Below, in pieces: positions 42,794 to 52,169 of a stretch of DNA of 64,000 bases. Numbering within the stretch: position 1 is the first letter of the stretch; the number at the start of each line of letters is the position of its first letter. Under the pieces are notes generated by a model. That model saw only the letters and a program-made list of their open reading frames with translations. It ran no database searches and had not been told where the DNA came from. The DNA comes from Kocuria turfanensis. Its GTDB lineage: Bacteria > Actinomycetota > Actinomycetes > Actinomycetales > Micrococcaceae. The DNA lies in NCBI RefSeq assembly GCF_001580365.1, contig NZ_CP014480.1, forward strand, positions 868,001 through 932,000, written 5' to 3'. The position numbers and the translations under genes were made by a program.

Positions 42794-42800
42794 GGTTTCC

Positions 42801-42806
42801 ACTCTA
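42801..42806 (-). promoter_or_regulatory. -10 element of the leaderless metG promoter
   Basis: TAGAGT (42806-42801), then GGAAACC and the GTG at 42793. It argues for that start over the upstream in-frame codons. Confidence 0.5.
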
Positions 42807-42888
42807 CCGACCGCGCGGAGGCTGCGGCGCCCGCCCGCGGGTGCCACGATGGGCGGGACAGCCGGCACCGATCCCTCAGGAGGCCACC

Positions 42889-43557
42889 GTGCGCAGCGAG
42901 CTCTTCGCCCAGGACCACTTCGAACGCCAGAGCCAGGAGCGCTGGACCCTGCAGTCCCCCCGGATGCTGCGGGTGGGCCTGGGCCCGGACGTGGTCGCCA
43001 CGAAGGGCGCCATGGTCGCCTACCAGGGGCGGATGGGCTTCCGGCACGAGGGCTCGGGCTCGCTCGGCAAGCTCATGAAGAAGGTCCTGACCAGCGAGGA
43101 CGCACCCATGATGCGCGTCTCGGGCGAGGGCGAGGTCTTCTTCGCCCGGCAGGCGCGCAACGTGTTCACCGTGCTGCTGGAGGGCGAGGGGATGACGGTC
43201 AGCAGCTCCTCCCTGCTGGCCTTCGACGACACCCTGTCCTGGGACATCCGGCGCGTGGGCGGGGCCGGGCTGATGGCGGGCGGGCTGTTCAACCTGGAGC
43301 TCTCCGGCCACGGGGTGCTCGCCCTGTGCTCCGACGGGGCGCCGATGATCCTGGACTGCGCCGGCCAGCCCACGTACGTGGACCCGCAGGCGGCCGTGGC
43401 GTGGTCGGCCAACCTGGTCCCGGGGATCCGGAACGACCTGTCGATGGGCTCCCTGCTGCGCGGCGGCTCCGGCGAGTCCTTCCAGCTGGCCTTCTCCGGC
43501 CCCGGCTTCGTCATCGTCCAGCCCTCGGAGGGCGTCCCGGTGGTGCGGCAGGGCTGA
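42889..43557 (+). CDS. AIM24 family protein
   Basis: 222 residues of the AIM24/TIGR00266-like beta-helix family; members are found in bacteria and mitochondria with no settled function. Typical parts: [26 protein letters not shown]-like [18 protein letters not shown] and [20 protein letters not shown] with the final [12 protein letters not shown] 42889 has AGGAGG 5 bases upstream. It is divergent from metG, and its 3' end overlaps the convergent CPBP protease gene by 47 bases. Confidence 0.85.
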   Translation: MRSELFAQDHFERQSQERWTLQSPRMLRVGLGPDVVATKGAMVAYQGRMGFRHEGSGSLGKLMKKVLTSEDAPMMRVSGEGEVFFARQARNVFTVLLEGEGMTVSSSSLLAFDDTLSWDIRRVGGAGLMAGGLFNLELSGHGVLALCSDGAPMILDCAGQPTYVDPQAAVAWSANLVPGIRNDLSMGSLLRGGSGESFQLAFSGPGFVIVQPSEGVPVVRQG

Positions 43558-44368
43558 GCGGCCGGCCCCGGGCGCGCTCAGCGCCCAGGCGCCCCCGGGT
43601 GAGGGCGACGACCAGCAGCGCGGCCCCGGCGTAGGTGCCGAGCACGACGAGGTCCACCACGTCCAGCAGCCCGGTGTGCACCGGCTTCGCGGCCAGCAGG
43701 ACGAGGTGGTCCTGGGCGGGGGTGAAGCTGGCGTGCAGCAGCACGCACAGCAGGACGCTGCCGGTGCGGTTGCGCAGCGGCGTGTAGAAGAACGCCAGGA
43801 CGAAGGGCACCACGAAGCCCAGCGGCCCGTAGAGCGGCACGTGCCACACTCCCCACAGCAGGCCCAGCAGCGCCGTGGCGCGCAGCGGCCCCAGCCGATG
43901 CTGCAGGCGCGGCAGCGCGAACCCGCGCCAGCCCGGCTCCTCGAGGCCGCCCCCGAGCACGGCCACGAAGGCGAAGCCCGCCAGGTAGGCGGGCGCCCGG
44001 TCGAGGGCCAGGGACCAGTCGATCTCCCGGCCCAGCGCCCCGAGCACCAGGTTGGCGACGGCGTACAGCAGCGCGGGCAGCCCCAGCGCCCAGGCCCACC
44101 AGCGGACGGGGACCCGCCACCGCACGATCGCCCGGGCCCAGGGCCGCAGCGACTCCCCCGCCAGCCGCTGCACGGTCCAGGCCGCCACCAGCGGCCCGAA
44201 GCCGCCGAGCAGGAGCAGGACCGTGCCACCGGCCCCGGCCAGGAGGGGCGCCCAGCACGCCCAGGACCAGGCGTAGGCCAGCGCGAAGAAGGCCACGAGC
44301 TGGTGGCGTGCGGTCCAGTCCCGCACACCCCTGCCGGGCGACCGCTCGCGTGCGCCGACGTCCGCCAT
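43511..44368 (-). CDS. CPBP intramembrane metalloprotease (Abi/CAAX type)
   Basis: A 285-residue membrane protein with about eight spans. The catalytic motifs are LEEPGWRGFALPRL (EExxxR), GVWHVPLY (His) and LLHASFTPAQD (second His region), defining the CPBP family of glutamic-type membrane proteases. In bacteria they may process peptides or give self-immunity; the target is unknown. ATG 44368 is used; GTG 44377 is possible. The last 47 bases overlap the AIM24 gene on the other strand. Confidence 0.87.
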   Translation of the reverse strand: MADVGARERSPGRGVRDWTARHQLVAFFALAYAWSWACWAPLLAGAGGTVLLLLGGFGPLVAAWTVQRLAGESLRPWARAIVRWRVPVRWWAWALGLPALLYAVANLVLGALGREIDWSLALDRAPAYLAGFAFVAVLGGGLEEPGWRGFALPRLQHRLGPLRATALLGLLWGVWHVPLYGPLGFVVPFVLAFFYTPLRNRTGSVLLCVLLHASFTPAQDHLVLLAAKPVHTGLLDVVDLVVLGTYAGAALLVVALTRGRLGAERARGRPLSPAAPPGRPPRAGR

Positions 44369-44428
44369 GCGGACCACCCCCCGATCGTGGCGGCTGCCTC
44401 CGCCCTCAGGGTACGGCTGCGGGTACGG

Positions 44429-44485
44429 CGAGGGGCCGCGTCCGCGCGGAATGCTCGGCGCATGACGTGCGGACGCGGCCCCTCG
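44429..44485 (-). terminator. Hairpin after ilvC
   Basis: 17-bp perfect stem CGAGGGGCCGCGTCCGC (44429-44445) and GCGGACGCGGCCCCTCG (44469-44485) with a 23-base loop, 46 bases after the ilvC stop. It ends the ilvBNC transcript. Confidence 0.75.
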
Positions 44486-44530
44486 GCCGGTGCTCCCGGC
44501 CCCGTCCGGGGCGGCGGGAGCGGGTGCGGA

Positions 44531-46166
<1,636 letters not shown>

Positions 46167-46168
46167 GG

Positions 46169-48061
46169 TCAGTCCTCCTCGTCCCACTCGGGGGTCATGT
46201 TGCGGGCGATCTGGATCTGGTCGTTGGACACGCCGGCGGGCACCATCGGCCACACCATCGCGTCCGCGGAGACCACGAAGTCGATCACCACGGGGCGGTC
46301 GTTGATCTCGAGGGCCTGGCGGATGACGTCGTCCACGTCCTCGTCCCGGGTGCAGCGCAGGGCGGCGCAGCCGTAGGCCTCGGCGAGCTTCACGAAGTCG
46401 GGCACCATGATGCTGTCGTGGCCGGTGTTCAGGTCGGTGTTGGAGTACCGGCCGTCGTAGAACAGGGTCTGCCACTGGCGCACCATGCCCAGCGAGGAGT
46501 TGTTGATCACGGCCACCTTGATCGGGATGTTGTTGATCGTGCAGGTGGCGAGCTCCTGGTTGGTCATCTGGAAGCAGCCGTCGCCGTCGATCGCCCACAC
46601 CACGCGGTCCGGCTGGGAGACCTTCGCGCCCATCGCGGCGGGCACGGCGAAGCCCATGGTGCCCAGCCCGGCGGAGTTCAGCCACTGGCGGGGCCGCTCG
46701 TAGCGCACGAAGTGGGAGCTCCACATCTGGTGCTGGCCCACGCCGGCCGCGTAGACGGCCTCGGGGCCGGTCAGGGCGGAGATCCGCTCGATGACGTGCT
46801 GCGGGGAGCCCAGCCCGTCGGCGGGCTTGGGGTAGCCGAGCGGATAGGTGGCCTGCAGGCCGCTCAGCGTGGTCCACCACGCGGAGAGGTCCGGGGCGCC
46901 GCTGCGCTCGAACTCCTGGCGCACGGCGGCGACCAGGTCCGGGATGATCTCCTTCACGTCGCCCACGATCGGGACGTCGGCGGTGCGGTTCTTGGAGATC
47001 TCGGCGGGGTCGATGTCGGCGTGGATGATCCGGGCGGTGGGGGCGAAGGTCTCCAGGTGGCCGGTGACCCGGTCGTCGAAGCGCGCGCCCAGCGTCACCA
47101 GCAGATCGGCCTGCTGCATCGCGTACACGGCCGGGACGGTGCCGTGCATCCCGGGCATCCCGAGGTTCTGCTCGTGGGAGTCGGGGAACACCCCGCGCGC
47201 GGTCAGCGTGGTGACCACCGGGGCCCCGGTCAGCTCCGCCAGCTCGGCGAGCTCGGCCGCCGCGTCGGCGCGCATCGTCCCGCCGCCCACGTAGAGCACC
47301 GGGCGCTGGGCGGCCGCGACGAGCCGGGCGGCCTCCCGCACCTGCTTGGCGTGCCCGCGGGTGACGGGCCGGTAGCCGGGCAGGTCCATCCGCGGCGGCC
47401 AGGAGAACGTCATGGTGTCCTGCTGGGCGTCCTTGGCGATGTCCACGAGCACGGGACCGGGCCGGCCGGTCGAGGCGAGGTGGAAGGCCTCGGCGAGCAC
47501 GCGCGGGATGTCCTCGGCCTGCGTCACCAGGTAGGAGTGCTTGGTGATCGGCATCGTCATCCCCACGATGTCGGCCTCCTGGAAGGCGTCGGAGCCGATG
47601 ACCTTCGAGGACACCTGCCCGGTGATGGCGACCATGGGAATGGAGTCCATGTGCGCGTCCGCGATCGCCGTGACGAGGTTCGTCGCCCCGGGCCCGGAGG
47701 TCGCGATGCACACGCCCACCCGGCCGGAGGCCAGGGCGTAGCCCTCGGCGGCGTGGCCGGCGCCCTGCTCGTGCCGGACCAGGATGTGGTTGATCTTGTC
47801 GGTGTCCATCAGCGGGTCGTAGGTCGGCAGGATGGCGCCGCCGGGCAGGCCGAACACGTCGGTCACCCCGAGCTCCTCCAGGGACCGGATGACGGCCTGG
47901 GAGCCGGTCATCTGCATGGGCGGCACGGTGTTGCCGGGCCCGTGGACGGCCGGAGCTGCCGGGACGACGTGCTCGCGGGCCCCCGGAGGCCGGTGGTCGG
48001 CGGCGGTGTCCACCCGCTTGGTGGCCATCAGCGCCGGGCTGATCGGCTGTCCCTTGCTCAT
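46169..48061 (-). CDS. ilvB: Acetolactate synthase large subunit
   Basis: A 630-residue ThDP- and FAD-dependent enzyme making acetolactate and acetohydroxybutyrate. [15 protein letters not shown] with the catalytic Glu in [27 protein letters not shown] in the FAD domain, and [19 protein letters not shown] as the ThDP/Mg motif. The first 45 residues are a Pro/Ala-rich lead. ATG 48061 has AAGGA at 7 bases. Upstream are an attenuator (48138-48172), a leader peptide and an NdgR-like dyad. Confidence 0.97.
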   Translation of the reverse strand: MSKGQPISPALMATKRVDTAADHRPPGAREHVVPAAPAVHGPGNTVPPMQMTGSQAVIRSLEELGVTDVFGLPGGAILPTYDPLMDTDKINHILVRHEQGAGHAAEGYALASGRVGVCIATSGPGATNLVTAIADAHMDSIPMVAITGQVSSKVIGSDAFQEADIVGMTMPITKHSYLVTQAEDIPRVLAEAFHLASTGRPGPVLVDIAKDAQQDTMTFSWPPRMDLPGYRPVTRGHAKQVREAARLVAAAQRPVLYVGGGTMRADAAAELAELAELTGAPVVTTLTARGVFPDSHEQNLGMPGMHGTVPAVYAMQQADLLVTLGARFDDRVTGHLETFAPTARIIHADIDPAEISKNRTADVPIVGDVKEIIPDLVAAVRQEFERSGAPDLSAWWTTLSGLQATYPLGYPKPADGLGSPQHVIERISALTGPEAVYAAGVGQHQMWSSHFVRYERPRQWLNSAGLGTMGFAVPAAMGAKVSQPDRVVWAIDGDGCFQMTNQELATCTINNIPIKVAVINNSSLGMVRQWQTLFYDGRYSNTDLNTGHDSIMVPDFVKLAEAYGCAALRCTRDEDVDDVIRQALEINDRPVVIDFVVSADAMVWPMVPAGVSNDQIQIARNMTPEWDEED

Positions 48062-48137
48062 GTCACTGTCCTTCTGGTGTCGGTGGTTCTGTTCCGGCCC
48101 CTGCGGTCGCGTCCCCGTCGGCGCCGGGCAAGAAAAA

Positions 48138-48172
48138 GGGCCCTCGCTGCACCGGGTGGTGCGACAGGGCCC
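48138..48172 (-). terminator. ilvB attenuator terminator
   Basis: On the minus strand GGGCCCT (48172-48166) pairs with AGGGCCC (48144-48138), with an inner GCACC/GGTGC pair (48149-48153, 48158-48162), directly followed by TTTTTCTT. It stands between a Val/Leu-rich leader peptide and ilvB: the standard arrangement for ribosome-controlled attenuation. Confidence 0.85.
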
Positions 48173-48194
48173 GTGCGCTCGACCGGTCGTCGGC

Positions 48195-48257
48195 TCAGGC
48201 CCCGCGTCCGACGAGGACGCGTACCGTGAGCTTGACGACACCGTGGCTGAGTTGCAT
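48195..48257 (-). CDS. ilvBNC leader peptide
   Basis: A 20-residue peptide [20 protein letters not shown] with eight Val/Leu residues, five of them within [10 protein letters not shown]. When charged tRNA-Val or -Leu is short, a stalled ribosome would prevent the terminator at 48138-48172 from forming. Its ATG at 48257 lies 6 bases after the -10 GAGCAT, so translation probably begins at the very 5' end of the RNA. Similar leaders precede ilvB in Corynebacterium and Streptomyces. Another reading starting 9 bases earlier is not Val/Leu-rich and is rejected. Confidence 0.82.
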   Translation of the reverse strand: MQLSHGVVKLTVRVLVGRGA

Positions 48258-48263
48258 GGCTCC

Positions 48264-48292
48264 ATGCTCTGCCGCCCGCCCGGGTGTGTCAA
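48264..48292 (-). promoter_or_regulatory. ilvBNC promoter
   Basis: TTGACA (48292-48287), exactly 17 bases, GAGCAT (48269-48264), then 6 bases to the leader-peptide ATG. A consensus -35 with a moderate -10. Confidence 0.75.
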
Positions 48293-48306
48293 TCTTCGGA
48301 CGGCTC

Positions 48307-48323
48307 GTCCCACCATGTGAGAC
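48307..48323. promoter_or_regulatory. NdgR-like operator before ilvB
   Basis: On the minus strand GTCTCACATGGTGGGAC: GTCTCA, 5 bases, TGGGAC (one mismatch from a perfect dyad). It spans -50 to -66 from the predicted ilv start. Closely similar sites lie at 6165-6179 (ndgR/leuC) and 41202-41217 (leuB). Confidence 0.6.
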
Positions 48324-48510
48324 AGCGCACGCCGCGGCCGTCGTCGCGCCTGCGCGGCGGGCCCCGCGGGGACGTCCGGCTGCCGCCGGAGCAGGGGCCG
48401 CTCCCCGCGACGAGCCGGCCCGCACCCTCGGACGGCGCGCAGCCGGGCCGAGGGCCGGCCGGACGTGCCCCGCGGCGGACCCGGTGCGGCCCGGTGCGAC
48501 CCGGGCGAAA

Positions 48511-48538
48511 TGGACAAGCCGCCGTGAAGTGGTAGAGT
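48511..48538 (+). promoter_or_regulatory. Upstream tRNA-Lys promoter
   Basis: TGGACA (48511-48516), 16 bases, extended -10 TGGTAGAGT (TAGAGT 48533-48538). RNA would begin near 48545, about 86 bases before tRNA-Lys. A second extended -10, TGCTACTGT (TACTGT 48609-48614), lies closer and may be another start. Confidence 0.55.
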
Positions 48539-48630
48539 ACTTTCTCGTTGCGAGGCGGAGCACGGCGCAAGCCGGCCGGCCCGATTCGGCCCTCGAGCCG
48601 GGTCGTGCTACTGTTTCTGCCGCAGCACCC

Positions 48631-48706
48631 GCGCCCCTAGCTCAATTGGCAGAGCAATTGACTCTTAATCAATGGGTTCTCGGTTCGAGTCCGAGGGGGC
48701 GCACCA
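48631..48706 (+). tRNA. tRNA-Lys (CTT)
   Basis: Starts GCGCCCCTAGCTCAATTGGC; acceptor GCGCCCC pairs with GGGGCGC, discriminator A, and CCA (48704-48706) is encoded. The anticodon arm ATTGA-CTCTTAA-TCAAT gives CTT, reading AAG. T arm GGTTCGAGTCC. A strong hairpin follows at once. Confidence 0.97.
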
Positions 48707-48710
48707 CAGC

Positions 48711-48746
48711 AGAGGCCCTGCCGCGTCAGCACGCGGCAGGGCCTCT
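48711..48746 (+). terminator. Hairpin after tRNA-Lys
   Basis: Perfect 16-bp stem AGAGGCCCTGCCGCGT (48711-48726) and ACGCGGCAGGGCCTCT (48731-48746), 4-base loop, then TGTCATT. The following stretch to 49000 shows no gene. Confidence 0.85.
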
Positions 48747-48999
48747 TGTCATTGCCGGAACCGGGCACCGCTCGGAACCGTCCAGCGCCCCGGCCCGGAG
48801 CGCCTCCCGTCACCCCTGGACCCGCCGTCCCCGGACCCGGCGGCGGACGCGCCGGTCCGGGCACGACAGCACCCGGGGCCACGACCGCGCCCCGGGTGTT
48901 CTCGGCCGGACCACATCCTCGTGGCCCTGCCGGCGCGCGGCGGCGCGGAGGCCGTGCCGCGCCGCCCCCGGCCGGTGATCGCGGGCGGCACCGACCGGC

Positions 49000-49551
49000 T
49001 CAGGGCGTGGTGTCGCCCTGGACCACGGTCTCGCGCTCCACCGCGTCATCCACCTCGATCTCCTGGGCGGCCGGGGGCGCACCGGCGGACCCGGCGTCGG
49101 TGACGGTCCCGTCGGGCTCCACCCGCAGCTTCCAGCGGGCGCCTCCGAGGGTGGTGATGATGTCGGCCAGGGTGCGGCGCAGGCTCTCGTCGGTGAGCAG
49201 GCCGTCCCCGACCAGGTCGTCCTCGAGCTGCGTGGCGGCCTCGAGGATGCGCTGCCCCTCCGGGGTGATCGACACGAGGTGGCTGCGGCGGTCCCGCACG
49301 TTCTTCGAGCGGGTGACGTGCCCGTGCAGCTCGAGCCGGTGCAGCGTCTTGCCCATGGTCTGCGCCTGCACCCGCACGCGGTGCGCCAGCTGGGCCTGCG
49401 TCATGCTCCCCGCGGTCTGCAGCACGTCGAGGGCCATGACGCCCGCATGGGTGACGCCGAGCGTGGCCAGGCGCTCGTTCCAGGCGTGCTCCACGAGACG
49501 TGCCGCCGTGGAGAGCAGTCTGTTGGTGGGCCATTGAGTGGTGAAAGGCAT
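49000..49551 (-). CDS. MarR-family transcriptional regulator
   Basis: 183 residues. Winged helix around TQAQLAHRVRVQAQTMGKTL and the wing LVSITPEGQRILEAA. The last 40 residues form an acidic tail not found in most MarR proteins. It contains no cysteine, so it is not a thiol-sensing OhrR. ATG 49551 lies 7 bases after TAGACT (49564-49559), predicting a leaderless mRNA. The dyad AGCAT-C-ATGCT at 49586-49596 overlaps its -35 and could also act on the divergent bcp gene. Confidence 0.85.
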   Translation of the reverse strand: MPFTTQWPTNRLLSTAARLVEHAWNERLATLGVTHAGVMALDVLQTAGSMTQAQLAHRVRVQAQTMGKTLHRLELHGHVTRSKNVRDRRSHLVSITPEGQRILEAATQLEDDLVGDGLLTDESLRRTLADIITTLGGARWKLRVEPDGTVTDAGSAGAPPAAQEIEVDDAVERETVVQGDTTP

Positions 49552-49558
49552 GAAAAGC

Positions 49559-49596
49559 AGTCTACCGACCCGGAACGCCGATTACAGCATCATGCT
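49559..49596 (-). promoter_or_regulatory. marR promoter with dyad operator
   Basis: Minus strand CTGTAA (49587-49582), 17 bases, TAGACT (49564-49559), then 7 bases to the ATG. The dyad AGCAT-C-ATGCT (49586-49596) sits on the -35. The local stretch is unusually AT-rich for this window. Confidence 0.5.
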
Positions 49597-49755
49597 AAGC
49601 AAACTTATGAGCATTTCGCCGCGCGGGGCGCCGGGCAGCCCGGGTGCCGCCCGCCGACCCGTCCGGCGGCAGCCCGGGAACCGCCGGTAGTCTTCGTGGT
49701 CCGGGCACCGCCCGGACCACACCGCACCGCACAGCACAGCATGGAGGAACCGTTC

Positions 49756-50229
49756 ATGGCGGCACGTCTCGAACCCGGCCGGAAGGCCCCCGACTTCACC
49801 CTGCCCGATGCGCAGGGCCGGCCCGTTTCGCTCGCCGACTACCGCGGGCGCCGCGTCGTCGTCTACTTCTACCCCAAGGCCTCCACACCCGGCTGCACCA
49901 CGCAGGCGTGCGACTTCCGCGACAGCCTGGAGCGCTTCGCCGCGGACGGCTTCGCCGTCGTCGGCATCTCCCCCGACGGCCCGGAGGCGCTGGCCCGGTT
50001 CGTCGACGCCGAGGCCCTGACGTTCCCCCTGCTCTCCGACGCCGACCACCGGGTCGCGGAGGCGTACGGGGCCTGGGGCGAGAAGAAGAACTACGGCAAG
50101 ACCTACGAGGGCCTCGTGCGCTCGACCGTGGTGGTCGGCCCTGAGGGGGACGTGGAGCTCGCGCAGTACAACGTCCGGGCGACGGGGCACGTGGCGAAGC
50201 TGCGCCGCGACCTCGGACTCGACGCCTGA
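49756..50229 (+). CDS. bcp: Thioredoxin-dependent peroxiredoxin (BCP/PrxQ)
   Basis: A 157-residue cytoplasmic peroxidase. Peroxidatic Cys47 and resolving Cys52 lie in YPKASTPGCTTQACDFRDS, the PrxQ arrangement with four residues between. FVDAEALTFPLLSDADHRVA and WGEKKNYGKTYEG are typical. ATG 49756 has a GGAGG upstream (TGGAGGAACCGTTC). It is divergent from the MarR gene with 204 bases between. A hairpin at 50242-50265 follows and abuts tRNA-Leu. Confidence 0.95.
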   Translation: MAARLEPGRKAPDFTLPDAQGRPVSLADYRGRRVVVYFYPKASTPGCTTQACDFRDSLERFAADGFAVVGISPDGPEALARFVDAEALTFPLLSDADHRVAEAYGAWGEKKNYGKTYEGLVRSTVVVGPEGDVELAQYNVRATGHVAKLRRDLGLDA

Positions 50230-50241
50230 GGCTAGGATGGG

Positions 50242-50265
50242 CGAGGGGCCCGGACGGGCCCCTCG
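50242..50265 (+). terminator. Hairpin between bcp and tRNA-Leu
   Basis: 10-bp stem CGAGGGGCCC (50242-50251) and GGGCCCCTCG (50256-50265), 4-base loop. Its last base is immediately before the tRNA-Leu 5' end. TAGGAT (50233-50238) just upstream could be the tRNA -10, in which case the tRNA precursor starts inside the hairpin. Confidence 0.65.
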
Positions 50266-50349
50266 GCGCGAGTGGTGGAACTGGCAGACACGCAGGATTT
50301 AGGTTCCTGTGCCCTGACCGGCGTGCGGGTTCGAGTCCCGCCTCGCGCA
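50266..50349 (+). tRNA. tRNA-Leu (TAG)
   Basis: 84 bases, class II with a variable arm. Acceptor GCGCGAG pairs with CTCGCGC, discriminator A. The anticodon arm CAGGA-TTTAGGT-TCCTG gives TAG, reading CTA and probably CTG. T arm GGTTCGAGTCC. CCA is not encoded (CCC follows). Confidence 0.96.
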
Positions 50350-50454
50350 CCCCACGGCCCCGCCCGGGGCCCGAGCACGACCCGGCCGCCGTCGATCAGC
50401 ACGGCGGTGCCCACGACCACTCCGCCGGCCGGTCCGGCCGGCCACGAAGGACCC

Positions 50455-52053
50455 ATGGCGCCCAGGCGAGTCCCCCGCACCGCGGCCGCCCTCGCGCTCT
50501 GCGCGGGGCTGCTCGCCGCGAGCGCGTGCGCGCCCGGCGACGGCGCGCCCGCGCCCACGGCCTCCCGGTCCGTGCCGCAGGCCACGTTCGTCTTCGCCAA
50601 CGCCGCGGCGGCGCCCACCCTGGACCCGGCGGCTGTCAGCACCGTGGAGACCTCGCGGATCGCCGCCCAGATCCTCGAGGGCCTCGTGCGGGCGGACCCG
50701 TCGACGGGCGAGCCCGTGCCGGCGCTGGCCACCTCCTGGGAGCGCTCGGCGGACGGGCTGCGCTACACCTTCGAACTGCGCGACGGGGTGCGCTTCCACG
50801 ACGGCACCGTCCTGGACGCGGAGGCGGTCTGCGCGAACTTCGAGCGCTGGGAGTCCCTGGCCGCCGCCGGGCAGCGGACCTCCTTCGCCACGGTCTTCCG
50901 CGCCGCCGGCGGCGGGACCCTGTACGAGGGCTGCACCGTGGAGTCGCCCTCCTCCCTGGTGCTGTCCCTGACCGCCGCCCGCACGCCCGTGCTGCGGGCG
51001 CTGACGCAGCCCGCCTTCGGCATCGCCTCCCCGGAGGCCCTGGCGGCCGGCACCCAGGACAACCACCCCGTGGGGACCGGCCCGTTCCGCTACGAGTCCG
51101 GGGACGGCGCCGGCGTGGTGCTCCGGGCCGATCCCGGCTACTGGGGGGAGCTCGGGGACATCGGCACCCTCGAGTTCCGCACCGTCGCCGAGCCCGAGCT
51201 GCGCTACGTCGCGCTGCGCCTGGGCCAGGTGGACGGCTACGACCAGGTGGGCCTGGACTCCTTCGCCCCGCTGGCCCGGGAGGGCGTCCAGGTCTTCCAG
51301 CGGGACCCGTACTCGGTCTCCTACCTGGGCATCAACCAGAACGTGCCCCCGCTCGACGACCCGGACGTGCGGGAGGCGATCGCCGCCGCGGTGGACCGGG
51401 GCGCGATCGTGCGCGAGCACTATCCCGACGGCACCCGGGTCGCCGACCAGTTCCTCCCGGCCCGCTTCGCGATGGACGGGACGGACCTGCGGGTGCCCTC
51501 CTACAACCCGCAGCGGGCGCGGGAGCTGCTCGCGGAGTCCTCCTACGACGGGCAGCCGCTGCGCTTCTACTACCCGCGCCACACCTCCCGCACGTACATG
51601 CAGGAGCCCGAGAAGGTCTACGCCGACATCGCGGCCCAGCTGGTCCGGGCGGGCTTCGTCATCGAGCCCGTTCCGGTGGACTGGACGGACGGGTACGCGC
51701 AGCAGGTCCAGGACCCCGACGGCGACCACGCCCTGCACCTGCTGGGCTGGAACGGCGGCTACCGGGATCCCGACTACTTCATGGGGGCGCTCTTCGGCGG
51801 CCCCAGCGGCGAGTTCGGGATCGACAGCGCCTCGCTGTTCCGGGCGGTCGACCGCGCGGCGGCGCTGCCCGACGGCGAGGAGCGCACCCGCGCCTACGCA
51901 TCGATCAACGACCGTCTCTCCCGCCTGCTGCCGGCCGTCCCGCTGGCCCACCCGATCTCCGCCGTGGCCGTCGACGACTCCGTCACGTCCTTCCCCCTGA
52001 CCTCCACCGGCTACGAGGAGTTCAACCGGGTCCGCCTCGACCCGGCGCGCTGA
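50455..52053 (+). CDS. ABC transporter substrate-binding lipoprotein (family 5)
   Basis: A 532-residue extracytoplasmic peptide/nickel-type binding protein. Signal with lipobox ending at Cys25 (LLAASAC), then the SBP_bac_5 body: ILEGLVRADPSTGEPVPALA, GLRYTFELRDGVRFHDG and YLGINQNVPPLDDPDVREAI, with GLDSFAP and the closing SAVAVDDSVTSFPL region. ATG 50455 follows GAAGGA closely. No permease or ATPase genes are adjacent, so it is an orphan binding protein that must use components from elsewhere. Ligand unknown; oligopeptides are the usual guess. Confidence 0.87.
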   Translation: MAPRRVPRTAAALALCAGLLAASACAPGDGAPAPTASRSVPQATFVFANAAAAPTLDPAAVSTVETSRIAAQILEGLVRADPSTGEPVPALATSWERSADGLRYTFELRDGVRFHDGTVLDAEAVCANFERWESLAAAGQRTSFATVFRAAGGGTLYEGCTVESPSSLVLSLTAARTPVLRALTQPAFGIASPEALAAGTQDNHPVGTGPFRYESGDGAGVVLRADPGYWGELGDIGTLEFRTVAEPELRYVALRLGQVDGYDQVGLDSFAPLAREGVQVFQRDPYSVSYLGINQNVPPLDDPDVREAIAAAVDRGAIVREHYPDGTRVADQFLPARFAMDGTDLRVPSYNPQRARELLAESSYDGQPLRFYYPRHTSRTYMQEPEKVYADIAAQLVRAGFVIEPVPVDWTDGYAQQVQDPDGDHALHLLGWNGGYRDPDYFMGALFGGPSGEFGIDSASLFRAVDRAAALPDGEERTRAYASINDRLSRLLPAVPLAHPISAVAVDDSVTSFPLTSTGYEEFNRVRLDPAR

Positions 52054-52169
52054 GCCCGTCCGCCGAGCGCCCGGTGTCATTCGGGAATCGTCCGGGCGTG
52101 GCGTTAGTCTGAGTCCCGACCACTCACCGGCGCAGCGTCCGCGCCGGGCGTTCTACGGGAGCATCGACT

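Noticed and set aside
48195..48266. Alternative ilv leader starting at the earlier ATG (48266)
   Set aside because: That frame reads [13 protein letters not shown], has no Val/Leu run and overlaps the -10; the 48257 frame is Val/Leu-rich and ends before the attenuator.
48258..48630. T-box riboswitch before ilvB
   Set aside because: No T-box sequence or specifier stem was seen; the Val/Leu leader peptide and terminator explain the region.
50455..52053. Complete ABC importer operon
   Set aside because: Only the binding protein is present; the next gene is mqo behind its own promoter.
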